Assembly (NCBI RefSeq): GCF_900101845.1
Contig: NZ_FNAM01000040.1
Span: 1 to 54,687, forward strand
DNA: 54,687 nt
Reading direction: 5' to 3'
Source: Sporomusa acidovorans
GTDB lineage: Bacteria; Bacillota; Negativicutes; Sporomusales; Sporomusaceae
Shown here: positions 17,661 through 26,347 of the stretch, in pieces
How the letters are laid out: each line of letters begins with the position of its first letter
How positions within the stretch are numbered: position 1 is the stretch's first letter
Translations under genes and position numbers: made by a program
The notes under the pieces: generated by a model
What the model was told of the DNA's origin: nothing
The model's database searches: none
The model's input: the letters and a program-made list of their open reading frames with translations, nothing else

Positions 17661-17793
17661 GACTTGGCTTGTGCCAAGTCCTTTAGGACGCCGGCAGAAA
17701 GCTTAGTCGTTCTTACTTATTATCAGAAAGGGTTATACTTTCTGATAAGCAAAAATAAACCTATCCGGATTTCTTTACTCCGGATAGGTTTTT
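17661..17793. other. Three consecutive hairpins in a gene-free stretch
   Basis: The 17310-18095 gap has no credible gene. Besides the repeat it holds three perfect inverted repeats: GACTTGGC/GCCAAGTC (17661-17680), TTATCAGAAAG/CTTTCTGATAA (17720-17748) and AACCTATCCGGA/TCCGGATAGGTT (17758-17790). The last is followed by TTTTCTTGC and is a good rho-independent terminator on the plus strand. The set could be the 3' part of an untranslated RNA; no promoter for one is clear. Confidence 0.5.
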
Positions 17794-18095
17794 CTTGCTT
17801 TGCCATGTCCCTACTATTTAAGAAACCAGCCCACCGTCATGATAAAAAATATAATTGTTCTCAATTGTTAAAAGATTAAATCACTGCCCCTCAAATCAAA
17901 TCTCTCTGCAGCCAAAATACCTAAAGCATCAAAAAACATTGGAACTATCATTTAAGGTGCCTTCTGCCGTTCCAGGTTCATCCCCTTCTTGACTATATCT
18001 CTGATTTGTTTATAATTATAGCTACAGATTTTTAATACGCAAAATACAAAAATAATCTCAATTTTATATTAAAAAAATATAGGAGATCATTGTTT

Positions 18096-18989
18096 ATGGA
18101 TATTAGAAGACTTCAATATTTCCTTGCTGTAGCGGAAGAAGGTCAAATAACTAAGGCTGCCCAAACCTTACATATGGCTCAGCCACCGCTGAGTCAACAG
18201 CTTAAGTTGCTGGAAACTGAATTGGGAGTTCAGTTAATCGACAGATGTGGCAGCCGTAAAATCAGATTAACAACTGCCGGACAGGCATTGCGAAGCCGCG
18301 CTGAACAAATAATGGAATTGATCAATCAAACGGAAAAAGAAGTGAAAGATGTGGGTGACGGATTTCAGGGGACACTAGCGATTGGAATTGCAATGCCCTG
18401 GGGTATCACTTTAGGAGCTTCCTTTTTATTAACAAAAATTTGCAGCTTCCATAAGTGTTATCCGGAAATTAACTTTCAATTATGGGAAGGCGATATATGC
18501 AGAATTGAGGACTTACTAACCAGGCGAGTAATAGAAATCGGCATTACAAGACTTCCGGCTAATTTAGATATCTATGAAACAATTTCTCTGCCTTCTGAAC
18601 CTGTTGCTGCCGCATTTACGCCAAAATGGCATACTGATTTATCGACAAATACTATACCATTAGCCGCTCTCGCGGATAAACCGCTTATCGTATACCGCAA
18701 GTATGAGGAACGACTTTTGAAGTATTATCAGCAGCTTGGGTTAAAACCAAGAATACTTTGCACACACGATGATATTCGCTCTATGCTGTTGTGGGCAAAT
18801 GCCGGACTTGGTGTGGCCTTTGTACAAAAATCCGCGGCGAACTTAGTTCCCAATAGCAATTTACTATTCAAAGAAATTATCGAACCGACGTTAATGACAA
18901 GAACGCTTTCCGTCATTTGGCAGAAAGACCGCTATCTTTCTGCTGCTGCCCGGCATTTTATAGAGTTAGTAAAACAGGATAACAACTAA
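18096..18989 (+). CDS. LysR-family transcriptional regulator
   Basis: 297 residues. Residues about 1-60 form the winged helix-turn-helix (MDIRRLQYFLAVAEEGQITK, MAQPPLSQQLKLLETELG). The rest is the two-lobed periplasmic-binding-like effector domain. I choose the ATG at 18096, with AGGAGA 9 bases upstream; a TTG two codons earlier is possible. It sits in tandem before the MFS exporter (start 19218), from which it is separated by a terminator and the shared promoter cassette. It is a candidate regulator of that exporter, though LysR genes are more often divergent to their targets. Confidence 0.92.
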   Translation: MDIRRLQYFLAVAEEGQITKAAQTLHMAQPPLSQQLKLLETELGVQLIDRCGSRKIRLTTAGQALRSRAEQIMELINQTEKEVKDVGDGFQGTLAIGIAMPWGITLGASFLLTKICSFHKCYPEINFQLWEGDICRIEDLLTRRVIEIGITRLPANLDIYETISLPSEPVAAAFTPKWHTDLSTNTIPLAALADKPLIVYRKYEERLLKYYQQLGLKPRILCTHDDIRSMLLWANAGLGVAFVQKSAANLVPNSNLLFKEIIEPTLMTRTLSVIWQKDRYLSAAARHFIELVKQDNN

Positions 18990-19007
18990 ATTGAACATTT
19001 AAACCTA

Positions 19008-19037
19008 AACCCCCTGCATTTTTTATTGCAGGGGGTT
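19008..19037 (+). terminator. Terminator after the LysR gene
   Basis: AACCCCCTGCA and TGCAGGGGGTT form a perfect 11-bp stem with an 8-base T-rich loop, 19 bases after the stop, followed by ATGTTTA. Confidence 0.8.
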
Positions 19038-19052
19038 ATGTTTAATAATCAT

Positions 19053-19122
19053 CATACTTTTTTCATATGAAATTTCAATTATTTTTGTATTATACATATT
19101 AAAATTCACTTGGTATAATTAA
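19053..19122 (+). promoter_or_regulatory. MFS promoter/operator cassette, copy B
   Basis: TTTCATATGAAA (19061-19072) and an extended -10 promoter TGGTATAAT (19111-19119) are spaced exactly as in the pump cassette at 11281-11350 (50 bases from palindrome start to TG). Between them, ATTATTT, TATTAT and AAAATT occur at the same positions in both. Confidence 0.7.
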
Positions 19123-19217
19123 AAACAATTAGATTGGCCTAACCGAATGCCTAAACCATGGCAAAGTTCTTTTCAGCAGTAATTCATTTTAAGGATATAA
19201 CGAAAAGAGGAGTAAGT

Positions 19218-20432
19218 ATGATTAAGAAAACAAGTCAGGAATATGTACAAGAAAGACTCTGGACAGCATCGTTTATACTCATTATCGCCGTAAATTTTTT
19301 TACTTATGTCGGTAATTTTATGTTATTATCTACGCTCCCACTACTAATGCTCCATATTGGCGGAAGCAAAGTGGCTGCCGGACTGGTAACCGGTATCTAT
19401 TCTTTAACAGGCTTTGTGTCACGTTTACAAATAGGAACCTTGCTGGACAGAAGGGGTAAAGTACCGATTATGTTTGCCGGATTGAGCTTACTATTGTTAA
19501 TCATCATGTCTTACAATGCACTAGCCTATTCGGTTGCCTTATTATTGCTGCTAAGGGCTGTCCATGGTATCGGCTGGAGTACAGTAACCACCTCAACAAA
19601 CACAATTGCTTCTGATTTAATTCCAGCTACCCGTAGAAATGAAGGCATGGGTTTTTTCGGCATTTCCATATCGTTGGCAATGGTTATCGGGCCTGGATTA
19701 GGTTTATTTATTGTTGAACATTATAGCTATACGTTGCTTTTCCTGCTTTCAGCCTGTTTCATTGTACTGGCCTTAGCTACCGAATGGGGCAAGAAATATT
19801 GTTGCCAAAATCAAATAAGTATGGTTGAATCGGTTACGGAAAAAACACCGGCACCTGCAGCGCAGAAAAAAATTGCAGTTATCGAGCAAACTGCTTTATG
19901 GCCCTCTTTCTTATTTTTTATCATTGTTACAACTTATTCTACCATTATGATTTTTTTGCCACCCTACGCAAGTGAAAGAGGTATAACAAATATCGGGACA
20001 TTTTTTATTGTCATTGCTTTGGTAATGATGTTTACAAGACTGACAACCGGCCGGATTGCCGACCGCTATGGAGCTACCAAAGTCTTAGTGCCTGGCATGT
20101 TCTTACTGGCAATTGCCTTACAGATATTATTCTTTTCCTCATCCTTGCCATTATTTTTGCTTGCCGCTGTTTTTTACGGTTTGGGCTACGGAATCGTTCA
20201 GCCTGTTTTAAATGCACTGGTGGTTTCCCGTGCCCCGGTTGACAGAAGAGGTGCCGCCAATGCTACCTTTTTATGTGCCATGGATTTGGGAGGGATTCTT
20301 GGTGCCGTTGTTTGGGGTATTGTCGCCCAGCTAGTTGGCTTTAGTTATATTTACATTGCTTCTTCTATCTTAATAGTTTTAGCTGTTATTTTGTATTTAG
20401 CAACAGTAAAAAAACTACTAAACTTAATGTAG
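19218..20432 (+). CDS. MFS transporter, drug-exporter type
   Basis: 404 residues with 12 predicted membrane helices. The MFS signature between TM2 and TM3 is visible (QIGTLLDRRGKVPIM) and a related loop in the second half reads TGRIADRYGATKV. I use the ATG at 19218 because GAGGAG lies 5 bases upstream; an upstream in-frame ATG at 19158 lacks this. A close paralogue lies at 36283-37527. The shared promoter cassette suggests it is expressed together with the HAE1 pump. The substrate is unknown. Confidence 0.92.
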   Translation: MIKKTSQEYVQERLWTASFILIIAVNFFTYVGNFMLLSTLPLLMLHIGGSKVAAGLVTGIYSLTGFVSRLQIGTLLDRRGKVPIMFAGLSLLLLIIMSYNALAYSVALLLLLRAVHGIGWSTVTTSTNTIASDLIPATRRNEGMGFFGISISLAMVIGPGLGLFIVEHYSYTLLFLLSACFIVLALATEWGKKYCCQNQISMVESVTEKTPAPAAQKKIAVIEQTALWPSFLFFIIVTTYSTIMIFLPPYASERGITNIGTFFIVIALVMMFTRLTTGRIADRYGATKVLVPGMFLLAIALQILFFSSSLPLFLLAAVFYGLGYGIVQPVLNALVVSRAPVDRRGAANATFLCAMDLGGILGAVVWGIVAQLVGFSYIYIASSILIVLAVILYLATVKKLLNLM

Positions 20433-20460
20433 TGAATTCAGTTCCATATCAGCTATGCCG

Positions 20461-20481
20461 ACGCACCAAGTGCTAGTGCGT
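20461..20481. terminator. Terminator hairpin between MFS and HIT genes
   Basis: ACGCAC (20461-20466) and GTGCGT (20476-20481) pair, followed by TTATTTCATTTT on the plus strand. It lies between two convergent genes. Confidence 0.6.
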
Positions 20482-20486
20482 TTATT

Positions 20487-21029
20487 TCATTTTATCCGCT
20501 TCTTTAGTTTAAGCTTATTTAAAAAATCTGCTGAGTCTACCTGATGTAATCTATCAATAGGTGCTTGCCTGAGAGAAGCTCTTATGAACTCAACCGTCTG
20601 CTCCAAGCCAGATAAATCCTGCGTGTAATTTACTTTATTTTCTCGCCGATAATAACTAAACAGTTTAGCACCATCCAATTTTCCATCCGTAAATAATTCC
20701 TCTTTTAATAAATCAAGCATCCAGCGATAGCGGGGAAAAATATGAAAATGGAAGTGTAGGGTTTCCTCTGCTAAATTTAATATATACACTTTTTCAACAT
20801 CAGGGATTTGCTGCAGAATAGCCGTAATCTTTTTTAAACTCATTGCCATCGCCATTATCTCTGTTTGTGTCAAATCTTGATAGGCCGCCACATGCCGCAC
20901 TGGCGAAAGAATTAGATACCCGGGAATGTTAACATCAATACAGTGGTGAATAATAATCTCATTGTCCTTATAAATTAAACTACCGGGAGGTATTTTCGTA
21001 CCATCCACGATACAGCATGTTAAACACAT
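20487..21029 (-). CDS. HIT-family nucleotide-binding protein
   Basis: 180 residues. The histidine triad is LHFHFHIFPR (His92, His94, His96), and GYLILSPVRHVAAYQDLT is the conserved strand-loop before it. HIT proteins hydrolyse or transfer nucleotidyl groups on purine nucleotides. The cysteines at the start (MCLTCC) together with paired histidines (IIHHC) might bind zinc, as in some HIT proteins. The C-terminal 60 residues are extra to the core fold. It is separate from its neighbours by terminator and spacing. Confidence 0.87.
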   Translation of the reverse strand: MCLTCCIVDGTKIPPGSLIYKDNEIIIHHCIDVNIPGYLILSPVRHVAAYQDLTQTEIMAMAMSLKKITAILQQIPDVEKVYILNLAEETLHFHFHIFPRYRWMLDLLKEELFTDGKLDGAKLFSYYRRENKVNYTQDLSGLEQTVEFIRASLRQAPIDRLHQVDSADFLNKLKLKKRIK

Positions 21030-21076
21030 CTAATCTTCCTCCAAAACATCCATTTAAAAGAAATATGTTAGAAAGT

Positions 21077-21787
21077 TTAAACAGGCAGACCGCTTGCGCA
21101 TCTCAAATAGGCCAAAATAAGTTTATGGGGGTTTGCAGGTGTTGAACTTAGTTGTGGCTGGAATAATGTCGCGATATAAAACTTATTATGGGGTAACTCA
21201 AGTATTCTTGCCTCGCCTTTCTCATCAGTGCCAACCACTTTAAAGCCATTTTCATTGATTAAATTTTGATACTTAGGATTTACTCCAAAATTACAATTAT
21301 AACGTTCTTCAACTTCTGTTTTGCAATAAAAATTAAAAATCTTTGAGCTTTGCTTTATAAAAATTTTACGTGTTTCTCCAATCAAAGAACAAGACAGAGC
21401 CGTAATAAATAAGTTCGATGCATCCGGGTTGTATTCTTCATGTCGTACGTCATTTAGTTTTAATATATTCTGAGCATACTCAATAACGGCATGTTGAAAT
21501 CCGCCACACGTTCCGATAAAAGGATAATCTTTTTCTCTCGCGAAACGAATTGCATTAATTGCTCCTTTCATGCTCTTATAAGGACTTCCTGGCGCACACC
21601 ACAGTCCGTCAAAATTGCTCATTTTTTTATCGATATCGCCTTCCAGCGATTCGGTAGACAGCCATTGTAAGTCTAGCTTCATTTTCAAATAACCGGCACA
21701 ATGCTGTAATGCCTCATTTGTCGCTTTGTGTGATGCCCGTTCCTTATCAAAATCGCCAATTACTCCTATTTTAATTAAACTACTCAT
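21077..21787 (-). CDS. CTP-synthase-like amidotransferase protein with altered triad
   Basis: 236 residues related to the glutaminase domain of CTP synthase (LWCAPGSPYKSMKGAINAIR, FIGTCGGFQHAVIEYAQNIL, STPANPHKLILAYL). The nucleophile Cys94 (TGT codon) is kept, but the usual catalytic His-Pro-Glu is Gln-Pro-Gln here (LFQPQLSS, residues 210-212). A known family described as CTP synthase C-terminal region-related (seleno)protein has this build, with Cys or selenocysteine at the nucleophile; I believe this is a cysteine member. A normal glutaminase is therefore unlikely, and a redox or peroxide-related role is possible but unproven. It lies 54 bases after the esterase gene, probably in one operon. 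Confidence 0.75.
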   Translation of the reverse strand: MSSLIKIGVIGDFDKERASHKATNEALQHCAGYLKMKLDLQWLSTESLEGDIDKKMSNFDGLWCAPGSPYKSMKGAINAIRFAREKDYPFIGTCGGFQHAVIEYAQNILKLNDVRHEEYNPDASNLFITALSCSLIGETRKIFIKQSSKIFNFYCKTEVEERYNCNFGVNPKYQNLINENGFKVVGTDEKGEARILELPHNKFYIATLFQPQLSSTPANPHKLILAYLRCASGLPV

Positions 21788-21841
21788 GTTTCATACCTCT
21801 CTAAGTGAAGATCTTTTTTCGATAACTCCCTGCCTATTTTT

Positions 21842-22651
21842 TCAATGTTGTCGAGAATTAGCAAGAAACCAGTCATACAATTCATGATTTTTATATACAC
21901 CGGCAATATAGTGTCCCTGATCGGGCAAAACAGTGAAGCGAGGCGTACCTCCTTGCTTGCGTAATTCACTAATCATAGCTTCATGATTTTTTAGTGGAAG
22001 AACAGTATCTTTTTCTCCATGGAAAGCCCATACCGGCATTGAAAGAAAACCTTTATTCCAATTATCGGGAATAACTGGATTTGATGCTAGTGGAGCGATC
22101 GCCGCGAAGTACTCCGGATGCTGACATGCCAGATACCATGTTCCATTCCCGCCCAAACTTGTTCCTGTCAAATAAACTCGCTCTTGATCGATACGATATT
22201 TACGCAACACATCATCAAGCAGTGCAGCCAAAATATCTGACTTTTCCAGCCAATCTTCCCCTTCAGGACATTGTGGTGCAAGAACAACAAATGGAAAATT
22301 GGCACTTTGTTCAGCAACCCAGGGAGGCCCATAGCTTTTTACAAGTTCTAAATCTTGCCCTCGTAAAGAACCTCCGTGTAAAAATAAAATCATTGGCCAC
22401 TGATTTGTCGTTTGGGTATATCCCGCAGGAAAAATAATCAGGTATTGAATTTTTTGATCATGATACATAAAGGCACTTGTCTTTTCCACAAAACCATCTG
22501 ATGGTTCGATCGTTTCAGATGTACTTGGTGTAAGCGCAGATGCAGGTTCAATCGTTGTAACCTTTTGTTCATTAACCTGATAATCATTTTGCCTAAAGTA
22601 GCCTAATGCTACGATTACGAGAAAGATGAAGATACCAGCAATTTTTTTCAA
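21842..22651 (-). CDS. Secreted or membrane-anchored alpha/beta-hydrolase esterase
   Basis: 269 residues. An N-terminal hydrophobic segment (MKKIAGIFIFLVIVALGYF) acts as signal peptide or anchor, followed by a low-complexity Thr/Ser/Glu linker. The hydrolase domain has the oxyanion motif FLHGGS, the nucleophile in GTSLGG (Ser165), an acid in HGEKDTVLP (Asp215) and a base in DQGHYIA (His247). It resembles the poly(3-hydroxybutyrate) depolymerase/feruloyl-esterase-like group. The substrate is unknown. It acts outside the cytoplasmic membrane. Confidence 0.86.
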   Translation of the reverse strand: MKKIAGIFIFLVIVALGYFRQNDYQVNEQKVTTIEPASALTPSTSETIEPSDGFVEKTSAFMYHDQKIQYLIIFPAGYTQTTNQWPMILFLHGGSLRGQDLELVKSYGPPWVAEQSANFPFVVLAPQCPEGEDWLEKSDILAALLDDVLRKYRIDQERVYLTGTSLGGNGTWYLACQHPEYFAAIAPLASNPVIPDNWNKGFLSMPVWAFHGEKDTVLPLKNHEAMISELRKQGGTPRFTVLPDQGHYIAGVYKNHELYDWFLANSRQH

Positions 22652-22728
22652 AATAGCAATCCCCTTCTTATGGCGGCGTTATTGCGGGATAATACAGACT
22701 ATCCCCATATATAATTCCTACAATGTCA

Positions 22729-23643
22729 TCAAAGGTTATTGGACCGTTGTGGGGATCTCAAACGGGCCTGCTCTATATGACGGGAAATAGCGGTTACTAT
22801 TTCCGGCCAAACCCCTGTGGGAAGATCGTGCCCCATTCCGTCAATGATCAATAAATCTGCCCCAGGAATTACGTGAGCTGTATCTTTTCCCGCCTCGACT
22901 GGGATCAGCGGATCACCGGACCCGTGTATGACGAGTGTTGGGGCTTTAATGGATGAAAGCGCTGCTGTTCTATCGCCACGGGAAAGAATAGCCATATTTT
23001 GACGCGCCATTCCCTGTGGGTAATATGAGCGGTCATAACTCTTCTCTAGGTATGTCCGAGCTCTTTTTTCCTCAAAGGGAAAGCCGGGGCTCCAAATCTT
23101 TCGCCATACATTTATATTGTGTTCAATATATGCTGTGCGCTCCGTCGGCGGCGGTGCGACAACGGCAGCTATCGCGTCCGGCTTTCCCTGCGGAAGATGG
23201 GGATTTCCCGTGTTTGACATGATGGAAATCAGACTCAGAACGTGCTGTGGATGCCTATAAGAAACAACTTGGGCTATCATGCCGCCCATCGAAGCGCCGC
23301 AGATATGCGCTTTTTCAATGTGCAAAGCATCAAGTAACCCCACACAGTCGTCTGCCATATCGTCTAAAGAATATGCCGCTGCAACATCCTTGCCTTCCAT
23401 AGCGGCTTTGATTGCAGCCATAATATCTGGGACTCCAGTTTCATCAAATTTTGTCGAAAGACCCGCATCGCGATTGTCAAAGCGAATAACAAAAAGCCCC
23501 GTTTTCGCTAATAATTCGCAGAACTCGGCATCCCAGAAGAGCAGTTGGGCACCATTGCCGGCGATTAATAGTAAGGCGGGAGAAGACCTATCGCCGAAAG
23601 TATCATATTCAATCTGAATTCGATTGGCCGTCACATTAGGCAT
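22729..23643 (-). CDS. Alpha/beta-hydrolase (RdmC/aclacinomycin-esterase-like)
   Basis: 304 residues, cytoplasmic. The nucleophile elbow is CGASMGG (Ser118), the acid is probably in IHGSGDPLIPVE and the base in DGMGHDLP. The long cap (about residues 150-215) and the FDNRDAGLS motif are typical of a group annotated as aclacinomycin methylesterase-like. The real substrate cannot be read from the sequence. It stands between the esterase and an SDR relic on the same strand. Confidence 0.88.
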   Translation of the reverse strand: MPNVTANRIQIEYDTFGDRSSPALLLIAGNGAQLLFWDAEFCELLAKTGLFVIRFDNRDAGLSTKFDETGVPDIMAAIKAAMEGKDVAAAYSLDDMADDCVGLLDALHIEKAHICGASMGGMIAQVVSYRHPQHVLSLISIMSNTGNPHLPQGKPDAIAAVVAPPPTERTAYIEHNINVWRKIWSPGFPFEEKRARTYLEKSYDRSYYPQGMARQNMAILSRGDRTAALSSIKAPTLVIHGSGDPLIPVEAGKDTAHVIPGADLLIIDGMGHDLPTGVWPEIVTAISRHIEQARLRSPQRSNNL

Positions 23644-23777
23644 TGTTTTTCTCCTCCAAATCTGCTTATCATTTAAATTGCATTATATTCAAAATAAATC
23701 TCAAAAAAATGCTCCTGTAAATGGGTTATTTTATTCAGTCGACTTTCCTTACTGAAAAAGCGCGGCGACTTTCTTTG

Positions 23778-24159
23778 TCAGCAACCGTAAATTCCATTCC
23801 GGAAAAGGCGGTCAAACCACCAGAATAATTTATTGCTGCCCGGAATTACAATAACAACCTCATTCCTGGCAACTGCATCCAGCGCTTTCCTGGCAAAAAC
23901 ATCTGCCGGCATAGGCTTAAATTTTTCAACAAATCGGCCAATCTGCCGCTTCGTTTGACTGTTTCATAAACCAAGGCTTCCACGGCAGCATAATCTACTA
24001 CATTGAGTTCAGTCGCAACCGCGCTCCCGCCTTCCTCTCGAATGGCAGCAGCCACATCTTCCGCTAAATCAATCTGCCAAGTGCGGCACCAATTCCCGAC
24101 GCGCCGCCGGTAATGATGGCGACAGCGCCATCAAATATACGAATGGTTTCCCTTGTCAC
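23778..24159 (-). pseudogene. Short-chain dehydrogenase relic
   Basis: It begins with a GTG at 24159 behind GAGGGG and a classic Rossmann start (VAIITGGASGIGAALGR). A stop then interrupts (RLI then TAG), and the frame shifts to DLAEDVAAAIREEGGSAVAT and VETVKRSGRLAD-like sequence. Most of the middle, including the Ser-Tyr-Lys active site, is missing, and the last part reads FKPMPADVFARKALDAVAR and VVIVIPGSNKLFWWFDRLF, the usual end of this SDR group. It is non-functional. The 24160-24402 stretch upstream holds nothing I can identify. Confidence 0.8.
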
Positions 24160-24402
24160 TGTTAAAATCCCCTCACAAACCACGTTCAAGTCTTTTTTAC
24201 TATTCACTGACAACAACTGCTCATGCTTAGCTTCCGCCCATGGTTACTTTTTACAAGAAAAACAGCAATCTTAAAATCATGCGGATCAGGCAATTTATGT
24301 TTTTTATACCGATAGTATATTAAATTCACCACGTGTATAGTATATGTTGTCATCTATTTCTTGTCAATAACTGGCTTTTTATGCCAGCATGCTGAAAGCA
24401 CA

Positions 24403-25455
24403 TTATAGCGTGTACTGCAGATAGTCAGACTGGCAAGGATTACCATAGGCAATATACATCTTACGTTCTTCGGGAACCATGATGAAAGACGCCAACGTTT
24501 CAGAATGATGCTCCGGTGAAAGATTCTGATTCGCATGCCGGCAGATCGCATCCGGATAGTTGTTATGGTCGGAAAGGATTTTCATCATAACTTCCGGCGT
24601 AATTTCCCCGTACTGAAGCTCCATAAGCCTCTTGATCCGGTTTACCCGCAAGTAGGTATCGGGAAAAATGGTATAACCCCAGTCCCCTTTTTGGAAACGT
24701 TCTGTAAGATAATGATTGGCATGTACCTGCATATCTTTATCGGGATGAAGGACATTAAAATCATCGTACGTACTTTCATAGCCGACAAGATCACCTTCCG
24801 AACTTGCCAGTTGATAATAACCGGTACCTCGCGCAACTTGGCATAGAACGCCCAACGCGTCCCCAATCTTTTCCTGTCGCATCACTTTGGGTAAATAGCA
24901 GCCATAGGGCAAACCGGCCCGGTAGTTTTCGCGTGGCGCAAGTGTTAAATTAGCACAAAGGCCAAACCCCCTGGAACTTAAAACATATTCGGCAACGCCG
25001 CCAAAGGATAATGCCAGTTGCCCCAAACCACTAGCATATCTCAGTTTCAGTAAGGCGACAGGAAAGTCGCTAAACCAGTCGATATTCTGACCCAGAATGG
25101 TTTTGCCGTCTTTTGTTGCCATGCCCGTCGCCGCAAAGGAAGTACACAGACTGGCAATCTTGCCGTAATACAGCAGTATTTCGAGCGAACATCTAAGATA
25201 AAAGGCTTCATCAAAATGAATACCTGCACCTTCAGCCTCACCTCGCAAAAAAGCAATAAGCTCCGGATCAAACGCTTCCGCCTGTGGCAGAAACTTGTGG
25301 GCATTAGCCAGGATATCCTCCCGGTTTATTTTGGCAAAATGCCTTAATTTATTTATGTTCATCTCCAGCGCTTTCGCCAGCTGGTCCCGGCATGCCTCCC
25401 CATATTGCCGTCCCATTTCATAGGAAGTGCCTTGACATTCCACGAAAGTAAGCAT
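24403..25455 (-). CDS. C45 peptidase / acyl-CoA:6-APA acyltransferase-like protein
   Basis: 350 residues of the Ntn-hydrolase family that includes penicillin acyltransferase and choloylglycine hydrolase relatives. Such proteins self-cleave before a cysteine; the best candidate is Cys104 in IASLCTSFAAT, followed by GKTILGQNIDW with the conserved Asn/Asp. The role may be hydrolysis or transfer on an amide or N-acyl substrate. ATG at 25455 has no close ribosome site. GGAG lies 8 bases before an ATG at 25469 that is out of frame by one base across a run of eight A, so the true start may be there if one A is missing. It follows the TetR gene on the same strand by about 30 bases. Confidence 0.85.
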   Translation of the reverse strand: MLTFVECQGTSYEMGRQYGEACRDQLAKALEMNINKLRHFAKINREDILANAHKFLPQAEAFDPELIAFLRGEAEGAGIHFDEAFYLRCSLEILLYYGKIASLCTSFAATGMATKDGKTILGQNIDWFSDFPVALLKLRYASGLGQLALSFGGVAEYVLSSRGFGLCANLTLAPRENYRAGLPYGCYLPKVMRQEKIGDALGVLCQVARGTGYYQLASSEGDLVGYESTYDDFNVLHPDKDMQVHANHYLTERFQKGDWGYTIFPDTYLRVNRIKRLMELQYGEITPEVMMKILSDHNNYPDAICRHANQNLSPEHHSETLASFIMVPEERKMYIAYGNPCQSDYLQYTL

Positions 25456-25485
25456 TTTTTTTCTTGCATTGTTTGCTCTCCTCCT

Positions 25486-26082
25486 TTACTTTTCTTTGAT
25501 GCCAAACCAGAAATTTTGCCAGGCTATATCCACTCTTCTGGCATTTTCCTCTTCCGGGCGCTTAAAGGCAAGCAGCAATGCCAGCACGCCTTCCCGCAGA
25601 CTATAGTAAGCGAACAGCACTTCCTCAGGTGGTGCTTTCCGCAGCAGGCCCTGATCAATACCTTCCCGGATGATTGCCATCAATTTCCGCCCGAGCTGCA
25701 TTTCATTGCTGAATACCCGCGAAGCGAGTTCATCCTTTAAAAATGCCGGCGGGAAAAACAAGATGCGGTTCCATAATATTGCTGTTTCCATATCGCGGGT
25801 AGAATAAATAATATATTGCTTAAAAAGATAATATAATCTTTCCGGCGGGGCCATGCCTTCAGTTTCCGCAATTACTTGTTCCATATAACTCCGGTAGTCA
25901 TTTTCCAGTTCACTATAGATGGATAAGAACAATTCCTCTTTACTGCTAATGTAAGCATACAATGTCGGCTTTTTTATGCCGACCCCCGCAGCAATCTGGT
26001 CCATTGTAGTGGCGTCATATCCGTTGACGGCAAAGAGCACCCGCGCTACTTCTTTTACTCTGTCTTTGGTTTGTTTGCTCAT
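25486..26082 (-). CDS. TetR-family regulator
   Basis: 198 residues. The helix-turn-helix is MDQIAAGVGIKKPTLYAYIS near the start, with a helical ligand/dimer domain behind it. AGGAG precedes the ATG. A near-perfect 32-bp palindrome lies just upstream at 26099-26130, suited to autoregulation. The acyltransferase-like gene follows on the same strand, and the second broken adaptor-RND locus is divergent, so the protein probably controlled both. The ligand is unknown. Confidence 0.92.
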   Translation of the reverse strand: MSKQTKDRVKEVARVLFAVNGYDATTMDQIAAGVGIKKPTLYAYISSKEELFLSIYSELENDYRSYMEQVIAETEGMAPPERLYYLFKQYIIYSTRDMETAILWNRILFFPPAFLKDELASRVFSNEMQLGRKLMAIIREGIDQGLLRKAPPEEVLFAYYSLREGVLALLLAFKRPEEENARRVDIAWQNFWFGIKEK

Positions 26083-26098
26083 ATGTTTCTCCTGAAAA

Positions 26099-26130
26099 AA
26101 TTAATCTATCGACTAGTCGGTAGATTAATT
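26099..26130. promoter_or_regulatory. TetR operator, 32-bp palindrome
   Basis: The two 16-base halves AATTAATCTATCGACT and AGTCGGTAGATTAATT are inverted copies that match at 15 of 16 positions, centred on GACTAGTC. It lies 17 bases upstream of the TetR start and faces the second RND locus. This form is typical of TetR-family operators. Confidence 0.82.
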
Positions 26131-26347
26131 TTACTGCAAAATAATGCTGATCGTCAATAGCAATGAAAAAAGCATTTTCTCAATGATCATTATTTAGCAG
26201 TTATATTCCTGCAGGAATATTGCCATATTTTTTAATGCCTTTTCGCTTAAGAAATTCTCGTCTATCAAACATCACGCCCATTGGATCCCAATATTTTGAA
26301 TGCTGCATATGCAACTTTAAAATCAAAAGGTCTAACCTCAATACCAG

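Noticed and set aside
17565..17879. Open frame of about 104 codons on the plus strand.
   Set aside because: It runs through the dispersed repeat and three hairpins, has no ribosome site and no protein-like pattern.
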